From an uncultured Bacillota bacterium (lineage in GTDB: Bacteria > Bacillota > Clostridia > Oscillospirales > Oscillospiraceae): 32,256 nt of DNA. The position numbers and the translations under genes are program-made. Below are positions 9,333 through 15,815 of the stretch, piece by piece. The stretch covers positions 1 through 32,256 of the forward strand of contig CANSXE010000019.1 in the NCBI GenBank assembly GCA_947650875.1. Reading direction: 5' to 3'. The notes beneath the pieces were generated by a model, which ran no database searches, was not told where the DNA came from, and was given only the letters and a program-made list of their open reading frames with translations. The first letter of the stretch is position 1. Every line of letters starts with the position of its first letter.

Positions 9333-11100
9333 GGCCCGGTCCCTCAATATTCAGCTCCAGCCGGACAGCCAGACCGGGCCCTGTCTTATTCATCAGCGTA
9401 ATGCGCCCCTGGTGGCGCTCCATAATCTCCTTGGCGATGGACAGGCCCAGGCCGGTCCCCCCCGATTGGCGGGAGCGGGCCTTGTCCACACGGTAAAACC
9501 GCTCGAAGATGCGGGGACGGTCCTCCTCGGGAATGCCGATGCCGTCGTCATTTACAATCATCCACACCCGGTCCCGTTTCCGGCCGGCGAAGATGTCGAT
9601 ATGGCCCCCGTCGGGGGTGTATTTGATGGAGTTGGACACAACATTCATCATCACCTGGAGCACCCGTTCCCGGTCGGCCAGAATCTCGGGCAGGTCGGGC
9701 TCCAGCTCCAGGGTAAGGGTGTGGTCGTGCTTTTGGGCCTCCATATACACGGCGTTGTAGATATCCTGCACTGCTTCGCCAAAGGGGAACCGGGACAGCT
9801 TCAGCGTGTCCCGCTCCGAATCGAACCGGGACAGGGTGAGCAGGTCCTGGACGATATGGGTCATACGGTCGCTCTCGTTGAGGATGACGCCCAGGAATCT
9901 TTTCTCCATATCCGGGGGCATCTCTCCGGTATTGTCAATGAGGGTCTCTGCGTAGGACCGGATATTGGTCAGGGGGGTGCGCAGCTCGTGAGAGACGTTA
10001 GCCACAAATTCCCGGCGCAGCTCCTCGTTTTTCCGCTGTTCGGTAACGTCATGAAGCACCACCAGAACGCCGCCCCCCGCCCGTCCCCGGTCAAAGGGGG
10101 CCATGAGCAGCTGGAGAAAGCTGTCCCGCACCTGCATCTCTCCCTCCAGATGGTCGGGGGCATCCAGTACCTGCGCCAGGGGCGCAATGGGACCGAAGAG
10201 CTCCCGATAGGTGGTCTCCGCGCCCAGGCGGCGGCGGAGCATCCGTCCGGCGGCAGGATTGGAGTGGATCAGCAGCCCCTCCCGGGAGAAGGCGGCCACG
10301 CCGTCGGTCATATGGAGGAACAGCGTGTCCAGCTTATTGCGCTCGTTCTCCACCTGGCGCAGGGTGTCCTGGAGCTGGCCGGCCATGTCGTTAAAGGTGT
10401 CGGTCAGCACGCCGATCTCGTCCTGGGAGGGCACCTTGATCTTTTTGGAGAAGTCCCGCTCCGCCACCCGCATGGCCCCCTCAGTGAGACTCTGGATGGG
10501 GGTGACCATAGTTTTAGACAGCAGGAAGGACAGCAAAATGGAGATCACCAGACCGAAAATCAGGGCCTCAATGATGAGCACCAGCATCTGGTCGGTCAGG
10601 TCGTTGGAGGTGGCCTTGTTATCCAGAATATAGATAATATAGTCCTCCCCGCCCCGGTGGATGGGGACGGCCACGTCCATATAATCCAGAGCCAAATTGC
10701 TCTTGTCTCCCACTTCGCCGGTTTGCAGGCCGGTATTCATGGTAAAAACCAGGTTTTCTGTATATTCCAGCTGGACGGTCTCACCATCCGGGGAGACCCG
10801 GCATACGCCGCTGCCATCCAGAATGTACAGCTTGCGGTTGCGGTTGTCCACCCCCAGCTCGCCGGCATAGGCTTCCAGTACCAGGGCCATCTGAGCCGCG
10901 CCGTCCTCCTCCTCGTCGGCGGGCGTGGTCAGGTCGTGGAGGAGCAGGGGATCGCCGAACACATCGGACATTTGACTGTAAAAGTCCTCCAGGTAGAAGG
11001 CGGTCACCGAGTTAATCAGGAAGGCCCCCACCACCATCATCAGAGAGAGGATGAGCAGGACCATAATCATGACCAGCTTCATGTGCAGACTGCGCAGCAT
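9322..11100 (-). CDS. walK: Sensor histidine kinase WalK
   Basis: Essential cell-wall stress sensor that autophosphorylates and passes phosphate to WalR. 592 residues in the WalK order: transmembrane helix 1 (about 8-30), extracellular sensor (31-170), transmembrane helix 2 (about 172-194), HAMP (about 195-250), PAS-like domain (about 255-350), HisKA with the phosphoacceptor in NVSHELRTPL (His371), and an HATPase domain with MNVVSNSIKYTP (N box) and GIGIPEEDRPRIFERFYRVD (G1/F boxes). The ATG at 11100 follows GAGGTGAGTCCCC. It is 24 bp from walR. A PAS domain plus HAMP and the YycH/YycI neighbours separate it from PhoR-type kinases, although PhoR has a similar order. Confidence 0.92.
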   Translation of the reverse strand: MLRSLHMKLVMIMVLLILSLMMVVGAFLINSVTAFYLEDFYSQMSDVFGDPLLLHDLTTPADEEEDGAAQMALVLEAYAGELGVDNRNRKLYILDGSGVCRVSPDGETVQLEYTENLVFTMNTGLQTGEVGDKSNLALDYMDVAVPIHRGGEDYIIYILDNKATSNDLTDQMLVLIIEALIFGLVISILLSFLLSKTMVTPIQSLTEGAMRVAERDFSKKIKVPSQDEIGVLTDTFNDMAGQLQDTLRQVENERNKLDTLFLHMTDGVAAFSREGLLIHSNPAAGRMLRRRLGAETTYRELFGPIAPLAQVLDAPDHLEGEMQVRDSFLQLLMAPFDRGRAGGGVLVVLHDVTEQRKNEELRREFVANVSHELRTPLTNIRSYAETLIDNTGEMPPDMEKRFLGVILNESDRMTHIVQDLLTLSRFDSERDTLKLSRFPFGEAVQDIYNAVYMEAQKHDHTLTLELEPDLPEILADRERVLQVMMNVVSNSIKYTPDGGHIDIFAGRKRDRVWMIVNDDGIGIPEEDRPRIFERFYRVDKARSRQSGGTGLGLSIAKEIMERHQGRITLMNKTGPGLAVRLELNIEGPGHGA

Positions 11101-11124
11101 GGGGACTCACCTCACTTTTTTGCT

Positions 11125-11829
11125 CTATTCTCCGAAGTAGTACCCCATCCCCCGCTTGGTCTTGATGAACGCGGGAGAGGCAGGATCGTCCTCGATTTTT
11201 TCCCGCAGGCGGCGGATGGCCACGTCCACCGCCCGGACGTCCCCCACATAGCCCTCATAATTCCATACATGCTCCATCAGGGCTTCGCGGGAGAAAATCT
11301 TCCCCGGCCGGGCGGCCAGAAAACGGATCAGGTCGTATTCCCGCTGGGTCAGCTCCAGGGGCGTGCCGTCCTTAAAGATGGTGGCCCGCTCCTCATCCAC
11401 CCGGACCCGCTGACCCAGTGCGGACTCGTCCGCCGTCTCCGGTACGGGTGCGGCGGAACTCATGCTTACCCGGCGGATGTTGGCCTTCACCCGGGCCATC
11501 AGCTCCCGGTTTTTGAAGGGCTTGGTGATATAGTCGTCCGCGCCCAGCTCCAGGCCCCGCACCTTGTCGTCCTCTTCCTCCCGGGCCGTAAGCATGACGA
11601 TGGGTACCAGCGAGCCCGCCTGGCGGATCCTCCGGCACACCTCAAAGCCGTTCATGCCGGGCAGCATCAGGTCCAGCAGCACCAGGTCGGGATTCTGCTC
11701 CAGGGCCAGCTGCAGTCCGGCGGGACCGTCCAGGGCTTCCAGGGTGTCGTAGCCCTCTCTGGTGAGGTTGAAGGACAAAATATCCACAATGCTCTGTTCG
11801 TCCTCTACAATTAAAACGGTCTTTCCCAT
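11125..11829 (-). CDS. walR: Response regulator WalR (OmpR family)
   Basis: DNA-binding response regulator, 234 residues. Receiver domain (1-118) with acidic pocket VEDE (8-11), phosphoacceptor Asp53 in LLDLMLPG and Lys in TKPF. The C-terminal winged helix has TQREYDLIRFLA and DVAIRRLREKIEDDP, as in OmpR/PhoB-type proteins. The ending IKTKRGMGYYF is close to WalR. Controls autolysin and cell-wall genes in relatives. The ATG at 11829 follows GGAGGTCTCTGA, only 13 bp after the NUDIX gene, so it is probably cotranscribed with it. Confidence 0.94.
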   Translation of the reverse strand: MGKTVLIVEDEQSIVDILSFNLTREGYDTLEALDGPAGLQLALEQNPDLVLLDLMLPGMNGFEVCRRIRQAGSLVPIVMLTAREEEDDKVRGLELGADDYITKPFKNRELMARVKANIRRVSMSSAAPVPETADESALGQRVRVDEERATIFKDGTPLELTQREYDLIRFLAARPGKIFSREALMEHVWNYEGYVGDVRAVDVAIRRLREKIEDDPASPAFIKTKRGMGYYFGE

Positions 11830-11842
11830 TCAGAGACCTCCT

Positions 11843-12385
11843 TTACAGTCCCAACAAAACCTTTACCTTCAACGTGGTGGACACGGTTTTGCCGTCGGTG
11901 ATGGTGCCGTCCATCACCTGGCGCACCAGCTCGTCAAAAGGCATGGTAACCACGTCCAAAAACTCGTCCTCGTCCAGGTGCTGTCCCTTTCTGGTCAGTC
12001 CCCGGGCCAGGTACATGTGCAGGGCCTCGTCACAGAAGCCGGGGGAGGCCAGGGTGTAGCCCAGATAGGTCCATTCCGATGCCTCCAGGCCGGTCTCCTC
12101 GCTCAGCTCCCGCTGGGCTCCCAGCAGGCGGTCCTCCTCCGCGCCGTGGTCCAGCTTGCCCGCAGGCAGCTCCAGCAGCAGCTGCTGGATTGGGTAGCGG
12201 TATTGGTTTACCAGATAGACGGTGTTGTCCTCGTCCAGGGCCAGCACCGCCACCCCGCCGGGATGGTAAACCACCTCCCGGGCAGCCAGCGCCCCGTCGG
12301 GCAGCCGGGCCTGATCCAGCGTCACCTTGATGATTTTTCCCTCGAAAATGGTCTGACTGCTCACCATCTTTTCCTGTAAATTCAT
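11843..12385 (-). CDS. NUDIX hydrolase, ADP-ribose pyrophosphatase type
   Basis: Hydrolyses ADP-ribose or a related nucleoside diphosphate sugar to AMP and a sugar phosphate. 180 residues. The NUDIX box begins at GKLDHGAEED and continues with REL-SEETGL, carrying the catalytic REXXEE core. The N-terminal beta-strand region (FEGKIIKVTLDQ) is typical of the ADP-ribose pyrophosphatase subgroup. The ATG at 12385 follows AAGGAGGATTAAAAAT. A TTG 11 codons upstream has no ribosome site. First gene of the operon leading into walR, an arrangement I would not predict from function. Confidence 0.9.
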   Translation of the reverse strand: MNLQEKMVSSQTIFEGKIIKVTLDQARLPDGALAAREVVYHPGGVAVLALDEDNTVYLVNQYRYPIQQLLLELPAGKLDHGAEEDRLLGAQRELSEETGLEASEWTYLGYTLASPGFCDEALHMYLARGLTRKGQHLDEDEFLDVVTMPFDELVRQVMDGTITDGKTVSTTLKVKVLLGL

Positions 12386-12426
12386 ATTTTTAATCCTCCT
12401 TACGGATTTTGTGTCCAATTATAACA

Positions 12427-12455
12427 AGTATAACACAAATGCAACCTTCGGTAAA
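12427..12455 (-). promoter_or_regulatory. Candidate promoter of the NUDIX-walRK operon
   Basis: Minus strand TTTACC (12450-12455), 17-bp spacer, TATACT (12427-12432). A second -10-like TATAAT lies at 12418-12423 with a poorer -35 (TTGCAT, spacer 15). Either places the start about 25-40 bp before the ribosome site of the NUDIX gene. Confidence 0.5.
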
Positions 12456-12570
12456 GACGTATGGGGAATTTTATCTGTGCCGCCCTGTTTTCAACCAAAC
12501 CATGGCGCTATGCAGCGCCGGAACGGCAAGGGCCGTGAACTGTTCCACAAACCATCAAAATGAGCGCAGA

Positions 12571-12631
12571 AAAAGCCCTGTATCTGTTGCGGCACAAGGC
12601 TTTTGTCATGGTGGAGGCGGGGAGAGTTGAA
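12571..12631. repeat. attL: left copy of the 61-bp attachment repeat
   Basis: 61 bp matching 25662-25722 with three mismatches, all C/T transitions. The right part (12607-12631, 25 bp identical) copies the last 23 nucleotides of the tmRNA gene (acceptor and T-arm 3' half) plus two bases. The left part is the tmRNA terminator hairpin (12571-12581 with 12594-12604). The stem here has a G-U pair only in RNA made from the minus strand, consistent with the original downstream terminator of ssrA now cut off from it. Confidence 0.92.
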
Positions 12632-12735
12632 TTTACTTTTGCTTGAAAAATGCTGTAAATAGCCGTAAAAGAATCCAGTGATTGCAAGGGCTACCGGCCG
12701 AAAATAGAAAATATTGTTAATCTATGTAAATCGGC

Positions 12736-12759
12736 TAAAGGGAAAATACAAGGGAAAAC
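12736..12759 (+). repeat. Left arm-type direct repeat pair
   Basis: Two AAGGGAAAA units spaced 12 bp start-to-start (12738 and 12750). The whole 24 bp matches 25619-25642 with two mismatches and the same orientation. The position just inside the att core fits integrase N-terminal-domain (arm) sites. Confidence 0.7.
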
Positions 12760-12865
12760 TTTTTATTTAAGGTGTCCCATAAACCGGACAACAAATCCTA
12801 ATCTAGGACACAGTTCCCCCTCCTGCGTCTCCTCAGCACCATCCGGGGCAGCTGGAGACAAATAG

Positions 12866-12894
12866 AGAGGGCCAGGGGAGCACCCCGGCCCTCT
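12866..12894 (-). terminator. Terminator after the RecA-like gene
   Basis: AGAGGGCC/GGCCCTCT stem, one bulged A, then GGGG/CCCC and a 4-base loop, 47 bp past the RecA-like stop. The minus strand continues with a short T-rich stretch (CTATTTGTCT). Likely the end of the element's minus-strand transcription. Confidence 0.65.
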
Positions 12895-12941
12895 GCCGCA
12901 AACTTACTACCCCATAGCCGCCTACCGGATGATTTCCTTCT

Positions 12942-13706
12942 TCACGCACACACCCCCTCCCCATAAAGCAAACTGGCCGTTGCCCTCTTTCCGGGTGGCG
13001 CATATTTGCACTTCTCCACCCTGACCAATATCTTTTGACCTGTGACAGTATCAGCTTCTTTAATGGCCCCATACCCATGCGTCTCCAACCGCAGGGATGA
13101 ATAGTATGCTATGGCCCTTCCGCCTGTGGGATGGTCTGGACGTCCATAGAGACAGGGGGCTTTATTCCGCAGCTGGTTCACCAGGATCAGGGTACAGCCG
13201 GTATAATGGAGCACTCCGGCCAGGACGGGCAGGGCTTTGGACAATACCTTTGCTTGCCGCCCCCCCAGCTCCGGCCAGTATTTGCTATTAATGGTATTCC
13301 TCATTTCCTCATTGGTTGGCAGGGCGCACACGCTGTCTATCACGATAGCGCCGAAAGCACCGGTCCGCGCCGCAGCTGTACAGGCATCCAGGGTATCCTC
13401 CAGGGTCTCCAGCCGCAACAGGTAGAGGTCTTGCCCCTTGAGTATGTACGGGGAAAGCCCGCCGTCAGCGTCCACATAGAGGGCAGGACCTGGAAACTGC
13501 TGGGCCAGGTGGAGGGCCAGGGCGGTCTTGCCGCTTCCCTCTGCGCCGAATATCTCCACGATACGGCCACAGGGAACGCCCCCGCCAATCACGGCGTCAA
13601 GCTGGGGCAGGCCTGTGGGGATCACCTCTTGCTCCGGGAGTGAAAAGCCATAGCTGACTTTGGCCTGACAGGCTCTATTGATGGAATCCAATAATTCACA
13701 GTGCAA
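12942..13706 (-). CDS. RecA-like recombinase/ATPase of the element
   Basis: 254-residue RecA-fold ATPase. Walker A GAEGSGKT at 54-61, Walker B AIVIDS near 120-125, and a RecA L2-like region LVNQLRNK (175-182) followed by PTGGRAIAYYSSLRLE (193-208), which parallels the end of the RecA core. It lacks the long C-terminal domain and most of the N-terminal helix region of the roughly 350-residue host RecA, so it is an element-encoded paralogue. Probable role: strand exchange or annealing in replication or integration. The start is TTG at 13706, since GCAAGGAGG lies 10 bp before it and no ATG is near. Last gene before a terminator. RadA or circadian-KaiC-like assignments are less likely because the NQLR/TGG motif is RecA-type. 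Confidence 0.85.
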   Translation of the reverse strand: MHCELLDSINRACQAKVSYGFSLPEQEVIPTGLPQLDAVIGGGVPCGRIVEIFGAEGSGKTALALHLAQQFPGPALYVDADGGLSPYILKGQDLYLLRLETLEDTLDACTAAARTGAFGAIVIDSVCALPTNEEMRNTINSKYWPELGGRQAKVLSKALPVLAGVLHYTGCTLILVNQLRNKAPCLYGRPDHPTGGRAIAYYSSLRLETHGYGAIKEADTVTGQKILVRVEKCKYAPPGKRATASLLYGEGVCA

Positions 13707-13731
13707 TTTGAATTTTCCTCCTTGCTTTCTG

Positions 13732-13755
13732 GAGGGGGCCGGGTGAGGCCCCCTC
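13732..13755. terminator. Hairpin between HNH-like and RecA-like genes
   Basis: GAGGGGGCC-GGGTGA-GGCCCCCTC, a perfect 9-bp GC stem between the HNH stop and the ribosome site of the RecA-like gene. No T tract follows on the minus strand, so it may reduce rather than end transcription. Confidence 0.5.
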
Positions 13756-13762
13756 TATGTCA

Positions 13763-14209
13763 CTAATTCTTTTTGGGAATAGGCTTCAATAAGGCTTGAC
13801 CACGTTTCCCCGCCGCCCATCTTTTGTTAAATCTTTTACGGGAAATACCTGCAATCTTAGCCCATTCTGTTGCAGTTTTAAGTATGCCGCCTATCTCATA
13901 TTTCGGCGTGTGGCCGATGGGCGCAAATCGCCTGTTGTGAGCTTGTTCCTTCATAGTGGCCCATCGGCAATTATCCGGGCCATAGCCCTTGTTGTTGTCA
14001 ATGCGGTCAAGTGTCAGGTATTCGCGGTAGCCGTGGGAGTAGGCCCAATCTTCAAACGCTTTAAAATTGTGGAGCCATTCGGCACAGATGGTAATACCAC
14101 GGCCCCCATAATTTATATAACCTGTAGCTTGTGGATTGGTACACCGCTGTTTCATACACACCCAAATTGTATATAGACGTGTCTTGCTTGGGGATCGGTT
14201 TGTATACAT
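13763..14209 (-). CDS. HNH-like phage endonuclease-family protein
   Basis: 148 residues from the ATG at 14209. The pattern W-MKQRC-NP, YGGRGI-IC-EW, LDRIDNNKGYGPDNCRW, EQ-HNRR is that of a widespread phage family with an HNH/AP2-like homing-endonuclease core. Conserved Cys, His and Asn residues fit metal and DNA binding. The C-terminal part (YEIGGILKTATEWAKIAGISRKRFNKRW) looks like a helix-turn-helix recognition tail. An upstream TTG at 14284 would add 25 residues without a good ribosome site, so the ATG after AGGGGGAATTTT was taken. It lies downstream of a small RHH gene in the same direction. Probably a self-mobilising or packaging-associated nuclease, activity not shown. Confidence 0.7.
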   Translation of the reverse strand: MYTNRSPSKTRLYTIWVCMKQRCTNPQATGYINYGGRGITICAEWLHNFKAFEDWAYSHGYREYLTLDRIDNNKGYGPDNCRWATMKEQAHNRRFAPIGHTPKYEIGGILKTATEWAKIAGISRKRFNKRWAAGKRGQALLKPIPKKN

Positions 14210-14345
14210 AAAATTCCCCCTATCAAAAAGTCGCAGTTGACCTTTTGCGGGGGGTGTAGTAAAATATTTACACCACTCCCGCAAGGGTCTGGGCTATATC
14301 GGTTCACTGTCCGTTCCGCCAAGTTCAGTCAGTGGGCCGATATTC

Positions 14346-14516
14346 TTATTTCTGGGCCAAAAGAAGATGTATTCCCCGCCGTATGGCCTCCGCCCGTGTA
14401 ATAGCATGGGATTTGCAGTATTCATCAAGTCTCTGCGTTGTTTCATCATCGAGCCTAACTTTGAGGTCATTTGATTTTGGGTTTTCTGCTTTTGGTCGGC
14501 CTGTTCGTGGAGACAC
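14346..14516 (-). CDS. Small ribbon-helix-helix (CopG-like) protein, start GTG
   Basis: 56-residue protein that an ATG-only reading misses. It opens VSPRTGRPKAENPKSNDLKV. The beta strand DLKVRLDDE is followed by the helix ETTQRLDEYCKSHA and the second helix TRAEAIRRGIHLLLAQK, a classic RHH DNA-binding fold with a basic N-terminal arm. The GTG at 14514-14516 follows AAGTGAGGTGATACA. A textbook promoter lies 34 bp upstream. The RHH dimer is a transcriptional regulator, plausibly of its own promoter. A longer open frame across this region is out of frame with the protein signal. Confidence 0.8.
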   Translation of the reverse strand: MSPRTGRPKAENPKSNDLKVRLDDETTQRLDEYCKSHAITRAEAIRRGIHLLLAQK

Positions 14517-14549
14517 TGTATCACCTCACTTTTTGAGTTCCACAAATTT

Positions 14550-14578
14550 ATTATACTATTTGGGTTCCGGAAAGTCAA
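14550..14578 (-). promoter_or_regulatory. Promoter of the small RHH gene
   Basis: TTGACT (14573-14578), exactly 17 bp, TATAAT (14550-14555) on the minus strand. It lies 34 bp before the GTG start. The gene is therefore expressed independently of the element operon. Confidence 0.82.
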
Positions 14579-14661
14579 GCGGTTTTTCATAATTCCTCCG
14601 GGGTTGTTTTGGGGCTGCTTATCTCTCTCGCTGTCCAGGCTGTGAGGTATGCGGCCCTCTC

Positions 14662-14941
14662 TCATGCCACGCAGAAGCGCCGGGTCGTGGTGGTGGCCTT
14701 GCTGTACTGGCCGTAGAGGTCGCCGTGGTCGGCCTTGAACCGCTTGCTGTCGAACCGGCTGCTGACCACGTTCTTCCATGTGGCTTTCCATCCGTCCCCC
14801 TGAAGGACTTCCGCCCCCTGCTCCACCATAGCCCCCCTTGATCTTGTCGGTGAGGGCTTCGGCCTCCGTCTCCAGCTCTGCGATCATGGCCCGGACGCTC
14901 ATCAGGTCCCGAGCAGTGCTGTTAAGTTCGGTCATGCTCAT
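14662..14941 (-). pseudogene. Phage small protein with a one-base frameshift at a G6 tract
   Basis: The ATG at 14941 follows AAGGAGGTAACACA. The first 36 codons (MSMTELNSTARDLMSVRAM.., then EAEALTDKIK) are in one frame. The rest, starting MVEQGAEVLQGDGWKATW and ending TTTTRRFCVA, continues in the other frame and stops at 14662-14664. The switch lies at a run of six G on the coding strand (14832-14837). Removing one G gives a continuous protein of about 92 residues. Lengths agree: 280 nt is one more than a multiple of three. Either the gene is broken, a base was miscalled in the homopolymer, or the ribosome slips. Function unknown; the sequence looks like a small phage protein with an N-terminal helix. 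Confidence 0.72.
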
Positions 14942-15000
14942 TGTGTTACCTCCTTCATATTTTGGGGGATTGTCCCGGCGGCAGTGGGCTTCTGTCCTAA

Positions 15001-15099
15001 TCAGGCCCTTCCCTTTCGGAAATCCCGTCCCGCTCTTATCTCTGGTGCTTTACCCTTCCGGGCCTTCTCCAGTTGGCCGGTGCTGTTCCCTGTTGACAT
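15001..15099 (-). CDS. Possible leaderless 32-residue basic peptide
   Basis: An open frame MSTGNSTGQLEKARKG.. to RKGRA begins with an ATG located at the predicted start site of a minus-strand promoter and ends at a TGA at 15001. There is no ribosome site, so it would have to be a leaderless message. It would precede the frameshifted gene by 59 bp. It may be only chance coding in the leader. Low confidence. Confidence 0.22.
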   Translation of the reverse strand: MSTGNSTGQLEKARKGKAPEIRAGRDFRKGRA

Positions 15100-15104
15100 T
15101 ATGT

Positions 15105-15133
15105 ATTATACTATATCTGCACAGATATGTCTA
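15105..15133 (-). promoter_or_regulatory. Minus-strand promoter of the divergent region
   Basis: TAGACA (15128-15133), 17-bp spacer, TATAAT (15105-15110), driving the frameshifted gene. The spacer contains the first 13-bp repeat and its palindrome ATATCTG-CA-CAGATAT, placed to act as an operator. Confidence 0.72.
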
Positions 15134-15193
15134 TTGACATAGTACACATATTTGCGTAGATATATTTGTTTGATTTACCTATTTACACAGATA
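15115..15193 (+). repeat. Three 13-bp direct repeats in the divergent promoter region
   Basis: ATCTGCACAGATA (15115-15127), ATTTGCGTAGATA (15150-15162), ATTTACACAGATA (15181-15193): motif ATYTRCRYAGATA, start-to-start spacing 35 and 31 bp (about three helical turns). The first lies between the minus-strand -35 and -10 boxes, the third overlaps the plus-strand -35 box. Candidate operators for the adjacent RHH regulator. Confidence 0.68.
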
Positions 15194-15210
15194 GACGGGC
15201 GTGGTATAAT
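15182..15210 (+). promoter_or_regulatory. Plus-strand promoter of the tandem-RHH gene
   Basis: TTTACA (15182-15187), 17 bp, TATAAT (15205-15210). The predicted start is about 50 bp before the ribosome site of the downstream gene. The third 13-bp repeat covers the -35 box. Confidence 0.82.
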
Positions 15211-15268
15211 AGGACCATAATGGAGGAGGTGTCCGAATAAATCGGCGCTCCCCAGGGAGGTGAAATAT

Positions 15269-15625
15269 ATGCCAGTGTCAAAGGCACAGCAGAAAGCCGT
15301 CAATAAGTATATGGCGGCAAATTATGACAGAATAAATCTTACCATTCCAAAAGGCCAAAGGGATATTATCAAAGCCCACGCAGACAGCCAGGGCGAAAGC
15401 ACCAACGCCTTTATAGGCCGGGCCATCACTGAGACAATGGAGCGGGACGCAGGAGGGGTGCAGGAGACCACGGGGCCGGGGGGGCTATCCCTGCCCCCGG
15501 AAGCCCTTAAAACGGCCCAGGAGGCCGCAGAAGCCGCAGAGGAGACGGTTCCCGTGTTTGTTGCTCGTGCTATCGAAAGCCGGGCGAAGCTGGACCAACG
15601 GAAGAAGCCTAAAGGAGGTCAATAA
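15269..15625 (+). CDS. Protein with two tandem ribbon-helix-helix domains
   Basis: 118 residues from the ATG at 15269, which has GGGAGGTGA 7 bp upstream; a GTG three codons earlier overlaps that ribosome site and was not used. An N-terminal basic stretch leads to an Arc-like RHH domain (23-53: strand NLTIP, helix IIKAHADSQG, second helix STNAFIGRAI). After a Gly/Pro linker a second segment of equal length (72-102: strand GLSLP, ALKTAQEAAEA, TVPVFVARAI) aligns without gaps, with shared Leu, Pro, Ala, Glu, Phe, Arg, Ala, Ile. RHH proteins normally dimerise to bind DNA; a two-domain chain could do so as a pseudodimer. Predicted role: regulator of this cassette. The partner protein follows 1 bp after. 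Confidence 0.8.
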   Translation: MPVSKAQQKAVNKYMAANYDRINLTIPKGQRDIIKAHADSQGESTNAFIGRAITETMERDAGGVQETTGPGGLSLPPEALKTAQEAAEAAEETVPVFVARAIESRAKLDQRKKPKGGQ

Positions 15626-15626
15626 A

Positions 15627-15809
15627 ATGAAGGAGGTTGACATTATGACAGAGAAGGAACAGGCCACAAATATGATCGACGTCTATACGGACTTGCTCCG
15701 CATTAAACAGGCGGCGGACAAGGAGAAAGAGGTCAACAACCAGCTCCGCAAGGCAAAGGCAAAGCTGGAGGCACTCGGGGTCGTGGTAGAGGATTTGGTC
15801 ATTGAATGA
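15627..15809 (+). CDS. Small acidic coiled-coil-like protein, unknown function
   Basis: 60 residues from the ATG at 15627 (AAAGGAGGT upstream, inside the end of the RHH gene). A second ATG at 15645 also has AAGGAGG and would give 54 residues (MTEKEQATNM..). The sequence is charged and helical: IDVYTDLLRIKQAADKEKEV, then NNQLRKAKAKLEALG. It suggests a coiled coil. Cotranscribed and probably translationally coupled with the tandem-RHH gene. It could be an accessory or antitoxin-like partner, but no toxin is recognisable. No family recognised. Confidence 0.65.
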   Translation: MKEVDIMTEKEQATNMIDVYTDLLRIKQAADKEKEVNNQLRKAKAKLEALGVVVEDLVIE

Positions 15810-15815
15810 CAGCAA

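Larger units (their letters stand above)
12632..12941. other. 310-bp non-coding end of the element
   Basis: No credible gene on either strand. It holds one pair of integrase arm-like repeats (12736-12759), TGTCC/GGACA inverted repeats around 12772-12821, and a terminator hairpin (12866-12894). AT-rich up to about 12780 and GC-rich after. The AT-rich part next to attL is the probable binding zone for integrase and excisionase. Confidence 0.6.

Noticed and set aside
7635-9401. 588-residue open frame antisense to yycH/yycI
   Set aside because: Same composition artefact; the minus-strand frames have membrane topology and the operon order.
9220-11814. 864-residue open frame antisense to walK/walR
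   Set aside because: Pro/His/Gly-rich sequence without domains. It is the mirror of GC-rich coding on the minus strand, where WalK and WalR motifs are unmistakable.
12833-13078. Minus-strand frame overlapping the end of the RecA-like gene
   Set aside because: Crosses the terminator hairpin and has no ribosome site; out of frame with the RecA motifs.
14294-14594. ATG-started peptide MKNRLTFRNPNSIINLW.. with a GGAGGAATT ribosome site
   Set aside because: It runs through the RHH promoter and gene in the wrong frame, without any domain.
14294-14941. 215-residue open frame across the frameshifted gene and the small RHH gene
   Set aside because: It joins the first part of one gene to the wrong frame of two others. 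The better-supported reading is a frameshifted gene plus a GTG-started RHH gene.
15105-15210. CRISPR array
   Set aside because: Three short 13-bp repeats over about 80 bp in a promoter region, no spacers of equal length, no cas genes.
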